Assembly: GCA_001600615.1 (NCBI GenBank)
Contig: BCKK01000005.1
Span: 1 to 64,000, forward strand
Length of the DNA: 64,000 bases
Source of the DNA: Dioszegia crocea
Lineage: Eukaryota > Basidiomycota > Tremellomycetes > Tremellales > Bulleribasidiaceae
Direction: 5' to 3'
Shown here: positions 21,795 through 31,997 of the stretch, piece after piece
Layout: every line of letters starts with the position of its first letter
How positions within the stretch are numbered: the first letter of the stretch is position 1
Notes under the pieces: generated by a model
Seen by the model: the letters and a program-made list of their open reading frames with translations, nothing else
The model's database searches: none
What the model was told of the DNA's origin: nothing
Made by a program: the position numbers and the translations under genes

Positions 21795-22550
21795 CTAGAC
21801 CGCCTTCTCCCCATCTACCGCCGGTAAAGTAGCCGCCGCCGCCTCATCCTCCTCCTTCTTACTCGCCGCCGCCACCTTCTCCTCCTCAGTCTTCGCCCAT
21901 CCCTTCATCCCCGTCAGAATCTCCCCATCAAGCACCTTCAATTTCTCATCCAATTTCTTCTTCTCCTCCGCCGCCGCCTTCTCCCTCCCTTCCGCCAACA
22001 CCCTCTCTTTCGAAAGTTTCTCCATGGCTGTAATCCACCGTCCCATTCCCAAATTCTTATCATTCACCTCCTTCTTCAACCCATCCCTCTCCGTCGTCAT
22101 CTTCTTGAGCTTCTCCTGAAGATCTTTGATCTTGGGCTCAAGATCACCTCTAATCTTCTTCTCCCGCTCTGTCTCTGCCGCCTTCTTATCCTTCTCAGCC
22201 TTAACACCATCCGCCTCTCTGCCCTCCTTCTCCCTCTTCAGGTCTTGCTCCACTGACGCTAATGCATCCTCCGCCGACTCGGCCCGTTGTCGCTCGGCAT
22301 TATAACTCGCCTCGGTACTCGCAACGACCTGCTGCAGGTGTGCAAATTCATCATACGTTTCCAAAAGGCGCGAGATGCCAATGGCTTCTTTGGGGAGTTG
22401 GCGATCAGGACGGGGGATACCAGCAGAGCGGGCGTTGGGGTGGGGCGCAGTAAGGGCTTCGCGGGAGTAGAGTGAGTCGGCACCGGTACCATTTCCGTTT
22501 AGTTGAGACCGGGCCGAATCGTTCGACCGGCTCTTGCGAAATATGCTCAT
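21795..22550 (-). CDS. Coiled-coil protein of unknown function
   Basis: A single intact frame of 251 codons. About the first 60 residues are polar and unstructured (MSIFRKSRSNDSARSQLNGN). The rest is almost wholly charged heptad sequence rich in E, K, A and L, typical of a long coiled coil (for example LEPKIKDLQEKLKKMTTERD). No catalytic or DNA-binding motif is seen. It could be a scaffold or cytoskeletal/trafficking partner. The family is not recognised and low-complexity matches would be misleading. Unlike most neighbours it has no intron. Confidence 0.75.
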   Translation of the reverse strand: MSIFRKSRSNDSARSQLNGNGTGADSLYSREALTAPHPNARSAGIPRPDRQLPKEAIGISRLLETYDEFAHLQQVVASTEASYNAERQRAESAEDALASVEQDLKREKEGREADGVKAEKDKKAAETEREKKIRGDLEPKIKDLQEKLKKMTTERDGLKKEVNDKNLGMGRWITAMEKLSKERVLAEGREKAAAEEKKKLDEKLKVLDGEILTGMKGWAKTEEEKVAAASKKEEDEAAAATLPAVDGEKAV

Positions 22551-23670
22551 CGCCGGTGGAGCAAGTGAGGGATGGGATACAAGTGGGAGAGATGAGGGGA
22601 CGGGCGAATAGGTAGTTCTGTGTGGTTGTAGCGGAATGTCAACAGTAGAGCGAATATAGCTACAGCGACAAAAGACGGGAAGGGTGGGAATGAGGTTGAC
22701 GTCATTCTCGTTTCAGCCGCATTGGGTAATTTCTCACCACCACATCCAGCATCCAACATGATGAAGCCAGTATCATTGACTCTTGCGTGCATATACATAC
22801 AAAGCAACCCATGCGATACGTCAGGTTACGCCATAACAAGTCGCATGTAGGTCTTGATTGATCAAGGTCGAGAGATGAGAGGTGAGGCGGCGAAAAGTGT
22901 GGACGATTAACGGATCATCCCGCTGAACTTTCAAACCTTACTGAATGATTCCAAGATCGAGTCTCTAGGGCGTCTACATACTGATTGCTGGCCTGCGTAC
23001 CATCAATGTCGGCTTTTTTACTCAGTAGCTACTTAGCTTATGTATTCTGGCCTGAGGGATTCAGGTAAGTTCGGCTAGCTATAAAGTTTTCACCACATGG
23101 CACAGTGAAATGGCGTACATCTTGAACGCCTACCGATATCTGGACTCCCATACCTGACGCTGAGATATCATGCAGGCGAGCTCGAGCTCGCGACTGCTCA
23201 CTGGTATGTAAGGGCAGAAGTATACCCACCTGACTTCTAGCGAGGAAAAGGTTACACTGCCGCGTTACTACCCAACGTCGATCGATATGACTGATGTCGC
23301 CAGACCTGCTGCAAACTGATTGTCTGATTCTACAATGCTCAGAAAACACTAGTAGTCGCAAAGTAATAAGCCCCATCTGTCAATGCCAGCCATTAAGCAC
23401 ATCAGCGAGTATAGTACACCGGCATCAATCTCCACTAGGCCCGGGCTCCCCCTCGACCCATCCTTTGTCGATACACTGAAACACAAGCGTCTCACCCGTC
23501 ATCCCGAGCTAGCACGACATCCTCTCGCTGAGACATCCATTGAGCAGTGTTGTGTCTTGACTCTTGCAGGTCCGCCTTGGTTCAGCATCCAGGGGCTACC
23601 CCGGTTTTGCCACTCGCACATATTCCTACCCTCAAGACACATCTCGAGCGAACCCTTCGCGACCTTTTAA
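22551..23670. other. Intergenic region of about 1.1 kb
   Basis: No recognisable gene. Open frames on both strands are short and overlap each other. One plus-strand frame (23383-23670) ends in TAA immediately before, and in frame with, the ATG of the next gene, so that gene is not simply an extension of it. Confidence 0.4.
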
Positions 23671-24405
23671 ATGGAGACGCTTTACTCAGGATCCACACCT
23701 TCTTCTGCTGGGACTTCGCAAACTTTCGACGTCAGCGTCACCCACCCCAGCGCGCTATCAGAAGAGGGCGTCCATGGTCATGATCATGCTACTATTGTCT
23801 GTCTCAACTGCCCCCGGCTTATCCGCCAGGACCCCTGCAAGCATGCTGCATTACGCTTTACATTCCCTACTGGAATCGATGGGGCTTCCAGTGCTCCTCC
23901 CACTACTTCCAGGGAAAGCCGCCTCACCGACATGCCGATGGACGCCACCATACGTCACCTACAGCTCGGCCTCAACAAGCAAGCGGAACGAACAGGTTTA
24001 GGCGGTGGACAAGTCCACATTCTTCGGACTGATACCTACTGGGCTGTGGGTGTTGGGAGTGGGGAGCATCAGACTTGCGGAGCGTCCAACACGGGCTTAT
24101 ATCACAGCTTGTACTGGACACAAGGCGATGATTTGGGTCTCTGGAGTCGGCAGCTTGTGCCGTTGCGTATCGATCGAACGGCGCTTCATCCCTCAGTGCC
24201 TGACTTCGCTGTGATGGGTGTCTTTGATGCTTACAGGTGGGAGATCAATGGGATCAGTGCCTGGATGGGGAGTGAGAGAGATCGGGAGCAAGATATCGGG
24301 GGGCAAGTGGACCAGATGAGTGACAGTTTCTTCGTGAAGGCGATGGAGGGATACGTGGAAGATGTGAGAGCGCGATCGGGCGGGGAGACTGTGTACGATG
24401 AATAA
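23671..24405 (+). CDS. Orphan single-exon protein, 244 aa
   Basis: An uninterrupted frame with balanced composition and many short coding-like segments, such as MDATIRHLQLGLNKQAERTG, LYWTQGDDLGLWSRQLVPLRID and VFDAYRWEINGISAWMGSERD. It has no signal peptide and no membrane helix. CLNC near residue 44 and another Cys soon after could bind metal, but no known zinc motif is complete. No family is recognised. A second orphan of identical length (62285-63019) exists in this window, but I see no convincing similarity between them. Confidence 0.6.
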   Translation: METLYSGSTPSSAGTSQTFDVSVTHPSALSEEGVHGHDHATIVCLNCPRLIRQDPCKHAALRFTFPTGIDGASSAPPTTSRESRLTDMPMDATIRHLQLGLNKQAERTGLGGGQVHILRTDTYWAVGVGSGEHQTCGASNTGLYHSLYWTQGDDLGLWSRQLVPLRIDRTALHPSVPDFAVMGVFDAYRWEINGISAWMGSERDREQDIGGQVDQMSDSFFVKAMEGYVEDVRARSGGETVYDE

Positions 24406-25482
24406 CCCTCAGGTGTTATAATTGTGGCTCAGATTGATCGGGGTTTGGTGGGAAGAATTGTATCATAAGCATCATTAGTCCTCATTATTTCAAGCTCGCG
24501 TACATGAGTACACTTGAATGAAGCAAATCAACCTTACCGTTCGGCGTTGGGCGTATTTCATGACAACAACATTACCGGTCAGTCATACTTGAGAGAGGAC
24601 AGCGTATGTGCCTGTGCCAGTTCATTACTCACAAACGCCAGAACCAGGTCATAACACATGTACACCCCGCGCCTCGCCACGACACAGCCCAGCCCCACAG
24701 CACTTCTAGCTCGATATCGTCTATCCCTTCTCATACTACAACTATCTGGATGCTGCTGGTATCTGGGTGAAGTCTGATTACTTGCGCTGCTGCTTAGATC
24801 GCGCATTGGGGTGTACCTAATATCTCTCTGAGCAAATGTCTCGGATGCCCGACCAAGTCCGAGGAACTCCGTCGGAAGATGTACCTGTCTCGATCGAGGC
24901 ACGGGGAACGCGGGGAGATCTGGGGTAAAATGCGGGGATCACGTAAATGGCTCTGGCACGCTCTGGACCTTTTTCCTATTCCTCGCCCTTTCCACTGCTG
25001 ACTGTGCTCAAAATACTACTCAAATCACGACATCTAGACCCAAATAGACCGCCAAAGAAGAGCCCGGATCCATCTTCGTCCCGTACTCGCTCATTTCGGC
25101 CCCGGGAAACGATTCTTCGGACCCTCGAAGAGCCATGTGGGATCCAACTCGCGTCACCCTCCGAGCTGTAGATCTCCCCGGCTCATGTCCATGCCGTATG
25201 ATCGACGTCCGAAGATCTCTCGGAGGTCTCGGAGCGTGACGGGGATGGGGAAATCTGGGAGAGTCTGGGGAATGAGACGGGGAAAGTGGGGGAGGGCAGA
25301 GGATGGGAGGAGAGGCGCCTCGGTCAGGGCTAGGTGAGTGTCTGGACTTTTTTCCTCGCCTCCGCTATGGGGTCTACCGTAACCAGGGACGACCGCTGAT
25401 CCAAGTCAGATGTAGTCTCAGTTCCGTTCCGCCCATCTTTCCATTCCTCCTCAACCTCACGAAAAAAGCTTCAGCGCAAGCT
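24406..25482. other. Intergenic, upstream region of Pls-like gene 1
   Basis: No gene is supported. The last 300 bases are purine-rich on the plus strand (GGGGAAAT / GGGAGAG motifs at 25230-25320) and lead into the synthetase gene. An in-frame ATG at 25303 would add 60 residues to that protein but is not favoured. Confidence 0.4.
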
Positions 25483-28400
25483 ATGTCCACCTGCTCAGAC
25501 TTCACCAGTCTTTCTACTTTCGAAACAGCCGTCTCTTCATTGAGCTACGCTTCTGCAACTACTGTCGCTGCTCCATCGTCATCCAAAATCCAGGACTTTT
25601 CCTCCAAAATCCTCTTTGCCGATACAAAAAACGCCCCATCACCCCCGCCAGGCGTCACCACCCTCCCCTCTTTGCTCATCCACCAAGCTCGTACCACTCC
25701 CGATGCCCCATTCCTCACCTTCTACGATGGTTCCACTGCTCCATCTCCTTCGGTGACGTACGGTCAGGCGCTTGAGCAAGCCACCCACCTCGCTCGGGGT
25801 CTCCAGACTACCTCTCCAGCTGTCGTCGGGGTGTGGTTCGAAAAATCGCTAGACCTCCACCTCGCCATTCTCGCCGTCACTCTCTCTGGTGCCGCGTGGC
25901 TACCATTCGATCCAGATGCGCCGGCTGAGCGGGTCCGGGTGTGTATTGGAGACAGCAGTGCGACTGTCCTCCTTTGCGATGAGGCACACCGGGAACGGGC
26001 GATGGGAATGGCGGATGTCGTCAAGGTGATGGGTCTCGATGAGCTCCGAGCGATGAAGGGAGAAGGCGAAGTGATAGGACCCAAATGCGAGGATACGGCG
26101 TATATGATCTATACGTCAGGCTCGACCGGAACACCCAAAGGAATCGCCATTTCTCACTCTGCCGCTTTGACATTTGCGCTGAGCGAACGTACCGTCCTGG
26201 AAACTTCAGCCAAAGATGTAGTTTGGCAAGGATTTTCACCCGCTTTTGACATGTTTGTTGAGGAAGTGTGAGTCGTTTCCATTTTACCAGAACTAGGCTG
26301 ATCTACAGGTGGATCAGCATAGCTGGCGGCGCACACCTCATCATTGGCAGTCGCGGAGTCATCCAAGACGTCGCCAACCTCGGGTCGGTATGGGCACAAC
26401 ACGGTGTCACCCTCGTCAACGCCGTTCCTACTCTCATCAACATCATGACTTCTCTCAACGATGGCGGTCTACCCCCCTGCGTCCGCCTCGTCAACCTCGG
26501 CGGCGAAGCCTGTCCCCCTTCCCTCGTCAAACGGCTCTGGCGCTCTGATCTACGAATGATCAATACGTACGGTCCGACCGAAACTACCGTTACTGCCACT
26601 TTTGACATTCTACACCCCGACGAAGCCGTCACCATTGGCAAACCCCTCCCATCTTACCACTGCCTCGTCATGCCTATCCTTGACGACCACCCTGGCGCCC
26701 AATTCTACCCCCTCGACATTACCCCCGGCGTCGAAGGCCAACTCTGCATCGGCGGACAATGCCTCGGTAAAGGCTATGTCAATCGTCCAGAACTTACCGC
26801 CGAAAAGTTCATGGTCCACCCCCTTTATCCCTCGGAGCGGCTATATCAAACTGGCGATCGAGTCAGGATCGGCCAAGACCTCCGTATTCACTTCCTCGGG
26901 CGTATCGATACCCAAGTCAAACACCGCGGGTTCCGCATTGAGCTCGGCGAGATTGAAGCGGGCCTATCAGGGCATGAGGATGTACAGGTCGCCGCTGTCA
27001 TTTGCGCTCGGGCGGGCTCGGATAACGCCCAACTCGAAGCCTACATTGTCGCCAAATCCGGCTTGTCGGTGTCCATCTCATCTCTCAAAGACTGCCTCCC
27101 AGGTCTGCCCTCCTATATGCACCCCGAGGCGTACTTCTTTATCGATTCGGACGAGATGCCCCGATTGCCCAGTGGCAAGATCAATGCCAAGGGTCTGGCG
27201 GAGATGTCGGATAGGCGCGAGGCGAAGCGAGTCGCTGTACCCCTCAAAGATGGAGAGTTTAGGCACAACTACTCGGGATCACTTGGTACCCTCCTCGATG
27301 CACTCGCGACCGTCTTCCCCCAAGCCGCAGCTGCCGGTATCCTCACTCCCTCTTCGGACTTCTTCGACGATCTAGGCGGACACAGTCTTACAGCTGCCAT
27401 CCTCGTCAGCCGTCTTCGGAAAGACGGTTCTTCAGGTCTTGAAGAACTTGGTCTGGCGGATATCTATACCCTCCGAACCCCCCAAGCCATCGCCGATAAG
27501 TACACCGAGCATGACTCTAAGTACTCTGGCGAAATCGACGAGCCTACAATCTACCACCCAATCAACAGGCGTCGATACATCCTCTGCGGTATTGCCCAAA
27601 TCCCACCTCTCATCTTCCTCGCTTTCGTCCACTCTGTCATCCTCCTCGCTCCATACCTCATCTTTGTCGAGATGTTGACCATGTACAACAGCTACTACGC
27701 CTTCTTATCGGCATTCGCCTGCTTCATCGTCTTCCCACCTATCCTTCTCATCCTCGGCATATCCGGTAAATGGCTCTTTATCGGTCGAGCCAAAGCTGGC
27801 GAATACCCACTATACGGATTTTACTATTATCGATGGTGGCTTGCAGGCTCATTCTGTGCGCTGGTCGACCACAAGACATGGGCGGAATTGGGCCTATACC
27901 CCGTCATCCTACGTATGCTCGGTGGGAAAATCGGGCAGTACTGCCATCTGGGCCCAGTGGGTGCTGGACCATGTATGGATTTGGTGGAAATAGGGGACGA
28001 TGTCGTACTGGACAAAGACGTCACTTTCACGGTATCCACCATCGAGCGAGGACTACTCGTCATCAAGCCCGTCTTCATTGGTGACGAAGCGCATATCGGA
28101 AGTCGGAGTGTGATTGATGGTGGCGCAAGAATAGAGGCAGGGGCAGAATTATCAGCCATGACAATGGTCGGTGATGGAATGACCATACCTACCGCTCAAC
28201 ACTGGCATGGTTCCCCAGCACAATATCTCGGTCCAGCTACCAACGCTTTCGCCGGTAAACCCTCTCGACCCTCTCTCGTCCGATTCCTGGCCTTCAATAC
28301 CGCCGCTTACATCTTTGGCTCCATCATCTTACCTATCCTCTGGGTCATTCCCCAAATCCCAGGATTATGGTTATTCATAGTCGTCACTTTACCCGAATTC

Positions 28401-29966
28401 ACAGGCTGGACTCGAGTCGCCGTCCTCGCCCTCCCCACATCCGCCAGCTTCATCCTCTGCGTCTTTATCGAAATTGTTATCCTCCGTCGCATCATCCTCG
28501 GACGCATCACACCGGGCGTACCCCACCGCACAACCTCCTGGTTCTTCCTCCAGAAATGGATTGTCGATCGGTCTATGGACATGTCGCTCTCTGTCCTCCA
28601 CCCCGTCTACGCTACACTCTACGTCGTACCTTACCTTCGAGCCCTAGGCGTCAAGATTGGACGAGGTGCCGAAGTGTCCAATGCTAGGGGCTTCACCTAT
28701 GATCTGGCGGATATAGGAGAGGAGGCATTCGTCGCGGATAACGTCCGATTTGGCGATGTTTGTCCTTCTGGAAATTCAATGTAAGTCTACATCTCCGAGA
28801 TTAGGCTTGAGCTGACAAATAGAACATATGAAAAAACTACAATTTCCCCTCGGGCCTTTTCGGGTAACTCGTCACTCCTGCCCCAAGGCACCCACCTCCC
28901 ACCCAACACACTCGTCGGCGTTCTCTCGGTCGGTCCCCTCCCCTCCAAACCCCTCAAACCCGGAGAAAGCTGCTTTGGCAGTCCGCCAGTCCTCATGCCG
29001 CGCCGACAGGCAGGTTCGGTCCAACACAGCGATGCCCTCTTATACCGTCCCCGACCCGGTCAAATCGCACAGCGGCTCTTCATTGAGGGATGCCGCATCT
29101 GGCTACCCCGCAGCCTGATCGCTTTCGCCATCGGCTTTTCTATCCAAGTCTACCTCCTCGCCAAAGCCAACATTGGCGTTCTATACACCCTCCTCATGCT
29201 CCCCTTCTACGAAATCTTCGTCCTCTGCGTCCCAGCGCTGTTCATCACCATTACCCTCAAATGGGCTCTCGTCGGTCGATATCGTCATGCGGAATGGCCA
29301 CTCTGGTCTCGCCAAGTCTGGTTCTCCGAAGCCGTCACTTCAACCTCGGAAACCCTACTCTCACCCCTCATCCTATCCAAACTAAGCGGTACACCCTTCC
29401 TCGCCCCTGTCCTCCGTCTCCTCGGTGTCAAAATTGGCAAACGCTGCACCCTCATGTCATTCGATATTACCGAATGGGATCTAGTCACGCTCGGTGACGA
29501 AGTTGCGCTTAATGCCTTCTCGGGTCCTCAGACACATCTATTTGAGGACAGAGTGATGAAGCTCGGAACGGTCACTTTGGGGGATCGGGCGGTCTTGAAG
29601 AGCAATACTATCTGCCTACCGAATAGTCGGGTTGGGGAGAGTAGCGAGTTGGGCTCGTTGTCACTTTTGATGAAGGGGGAGAGTGTTCCTGCTTTCCAGA
29701 GATGGCAGGGTGCGCCCGTGGCTAGGCGAGCTACGGGACATGGACAGGGTGGATTGGGCGGGAATGTCAAGGCGGGCGTCTCATCCGTGTCGGTTTCTAC
29801 TGGTGGTGCGGCCACAGACTCGGCTGAAAAGGGCAAAATTGTTGGAGAGGGGTCAGGAGAGAAGGCGATGATCAAGCATGTGGAGCATAAGAAGAGGGAT
29901 AAGGGGGAGAGGGATGAATCGGAGGATGAAGATGAGGTTCGGTATGAGTTGAGCTATGCGCCTTAG
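25483..29966 (+). CDS. Pls-like poly(amino acid) synthetase 1 (A-T-membrane beta-helix NRPS)
   Basis: Three exons (25483-26267, 26309-28780, 28823-29966) give 1466 residues. The adenylation domain has TSGSTGTPKG, FDMFVEE, NTYGPTETT, GYVNRPELTAEKF, YQTGDRVR, FLGRIDTQVKHRGFRIELGEIE and the catalytic Lys of LPSGKIN. A thiolation domain follows, with DDLGGHSLTA; the phosphopantetheine Ser is about residue 621. Then come three pairs of membrane helices (near LCGIAQIPPLIFLAFVHSV.., FGSIILPILWVIPQIPG.. and LIAFAIGFSIQVYLL..). Each pair is followed by hexapeptide-repeat-like, LbH-type sequence (IGDDVVLDKDV, IGDEAHIGSRSVIDGG, VGESSELGSLS). There is no condensation or thioesterase domain. This is the layout of epsilon-poly-L-lysine synthetase and the Pls/PosA family, in which the C-terminal lobes polymerise the thioester-bound diamino acid. 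Substrate is unknown. The tail is basic/acidic and Gly-rich, unlike the second copy. Confidence 0.9.
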
Positions 29967-30177
29967 GCTCTCCTTTTGTATTGTACTCAGGTTTGTATCT
30001 CTATTTTGGGCCTTGTTTGGTTGATAGTCTAGTTAGCCACAATGTAACGCTGTTCAGGGAAGTACACCAGGCATTGGACTACTTACCATACCGACTAAGA
30101 ATTCACTCGACTCAATTCAGAGAATTAGGTCTCATGCTCACATATTCAGATCCCCACGATGTACTCAAGAGAATGCA
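29967..30177. other. Convergent 3' intergenic
   Basis: Short 3'-to-3' spacer between synthetase 1 (plus) and the BPL_N-like gene (minus). No feature is seen. Confidence 0.4.
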
Positions 30178-31207
30178 TCAACTATTCATCCAGTCATTCC
30201 ATACCGTCTTCTTCTCCCATAAAGTCTGCACAAAATCATATCCCATATCAAAGCTGATACCATCCGGATTCTTGCCGTTCCAATCTTCATACCAGCTTCC
30301 ATCCGCCTCGGGATGTACACCAATGAGCCCGACATGGCCTTTGCCGAATGGGGTGATGGTTGCACAGGGGTTCTGGGTCGCGCTATAGGGGTAAGTAAGG
30401 TATATGAGGAGCTGCGGGGTAGAAGTCTCCTCGAATTGAGGGTGCGAGAACTAGCCGGGTGATGGAGTCGAATCACATAGACAGCTCACCTGTACCGGCC
30501 CAATATCATAGCTTCCACATCTGAACCCAGCTGTATCTGACCGCCATCTTGAAAGCTGGATAGAGATCAGCACAGCGCTTGGCAATATGACCCGGACTCA
30601 CTATTGCCACTTCCCCTTATCCACCTCCCCTTTCCTCTGTCCAGTCCCCCATGTCCAGTCTGTCCGAATAATGGTATCTTCGTCCCCTTCCACCTCTGCA
30701 CCCTTCTCGAATCGCTCAGACGAAACATAAGACCCCGAAGGCAACAGACCGAAAAACACCTCGTCCTGCTCCTTCCCATCAAATTCAGTCTGATCTTCCG
30801 ACTTCTCCTTCGTTCCGCCCGGCCCACGAGCGAAAAATGCGCCTAGGCATACACCGAGATAAAGTCCGCCATTCCGTACAAAGTTCTGTATGGCTTCGCT
30901 ATATTGTGAGATCTTGGGGAAATCTAGTGCCTGATCATCTACCCGATCAGCTTCACAATGAGCATACGACATCCACTCACTCACCCCCTCCTCCAGGCCA
31001 CGCCAGTAGATCTAGATGACTCAGCGTTGCCGAAGAGATATCATGCGTCTCGTCCGGCCCGAGATAGTGTACTTGGAACCGAGCGGGAGAACGGCGTAGA
31101 AAGTCGGCAAGACTTTCGGCGCATCCTGGAGAGCCTACCGGTCCGCGGTAGACTGCCGCTATGGGTCGACTCTGCGTATCCTTGGCTCGACGTTGACCTT
31201 TGGGCAT
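30178..31207 (-). CDS. BPL_N-domain protein (glutamine-amidotransferase-like fold)
   Basis: The exons read: VYRGPVGSPGCAESLADFLR, then LLAWPGG, then a segment ending VRNGGLYLGVCLGAFFARG, then FGLLPSGSY, IIRTDWTWG, a splice to YFQDGGQIQL, and a last exon with TPFGKGHVGLIGVHPEADGSWYEDW. This matches the biotin-protein-ligase N-terminal-like domain (BPL_N, PF09825). That domain has a class I amidotransferase-like fold, with a nucleophile-elbow Cys (GVCLGAF) and a later His (GVHPEA). Here it stands alone, without the ligase domain. The start is the ATG at 31207 and the stop is at 30178-30180. Function of stand-alone members is not established. It sits between two tandem synthetases, which makes a role in the same pathway possible but unproven. 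Confidence 0.78.
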
Positions 31208-31997
31208 CGGGATGATGAAGTTGTGGGGTTACGAATAAGGTAGTGGAGATGAGCCTTAGATAAGCTACGGCAGCTAATGAGCGTCGGAGTTGTGAGTATG
31301 TACGCCTCGGAGAAGGATCAGACGCGCTGCTCAGAGTCAGCTGGGGCCACGGCGCTACTCGCACTCTAAGATCTTCGGGACCTGCCAAGAGATGCAATCG
31401 AGGAGCGGCTGATCGGACAGTTAGCTCCAGTCTCAGAAGGTCGGGCCGCGGACCAAGACTAACCTACCGAAGATACAGTCAGTTGCACATGAGCGGGATG
31501 ACGAAAGTGGAGGTGCGGGATGCGGGGTTTACGGCATTTTCGGGCAAGCAAAAGTTTTTCGCCCTCCGCCCTCCGCACCAGCCAGCATTCCATCTACATC
31601 ATGATCTGTTATACCACTCTTCGTCTTGGCAAACTACCCGTGTCGGCCCAAGTACGTACTCAACTTGATCGACGCTTCTAGTGGGAGAAATTCGGGACAA
31701 CGCAGACCCATCCTCGCTATCCTTGAAGCGAATAATGCTCACCCACTGATCACTCTCACCGACACCTTCACCCCGCGTTCGCAATGCTTGGCATCAAGTC
31801 GCGGGAGTGTTGGGATCTGTGGTGACTGCAGAGATGAGGTATTGTCCATCATGAACGGAGCTACCAGATCTCTTCGGCACGTTCTTGGGTCATGAGTTTT
31901 GCGAGACGGAGAGGTCGGGCGGGACTATGAGAGTATATCTTGGTGCTGTTGGGATGGATCCCCCCTCACACCAAAGGTACTGAACCTCCGCGCTACA
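31208..31997. other. Divergent promoter region
   Basis: About 790 bases between the start of the BPL_N-like gene (minus) and that of synthetase 2 (plus), so it probably serves both. No gene is supported. An in-frame ATG at 31899 could lengthen synthetase 2 by 33 residues, but the start at 31998 (MSLAA) parallels the first copy better. Confidence 0.45.

Noticed and set aside
22850..22960. Possible rRNA or other structured RNA near 22.9 kb
   Set aside because: CGCTGAAC-like words recall 28S rRNA but no extended match to any rRNA is present.
26602..27375. Long plus-strand frame of 257 codons inside synthetase 1
   Set aside because: It is out of frame within a well-supported adenylation domain. 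It is open because of strong codon bias (C in third positions).
30440..30480. tRNA-like GGAGTCGAATC motif
   Set aside because: It resembles a B box only in part. There is no matching A box or cloverleaf, and it lies in an intron of the BPL_N-like gene.
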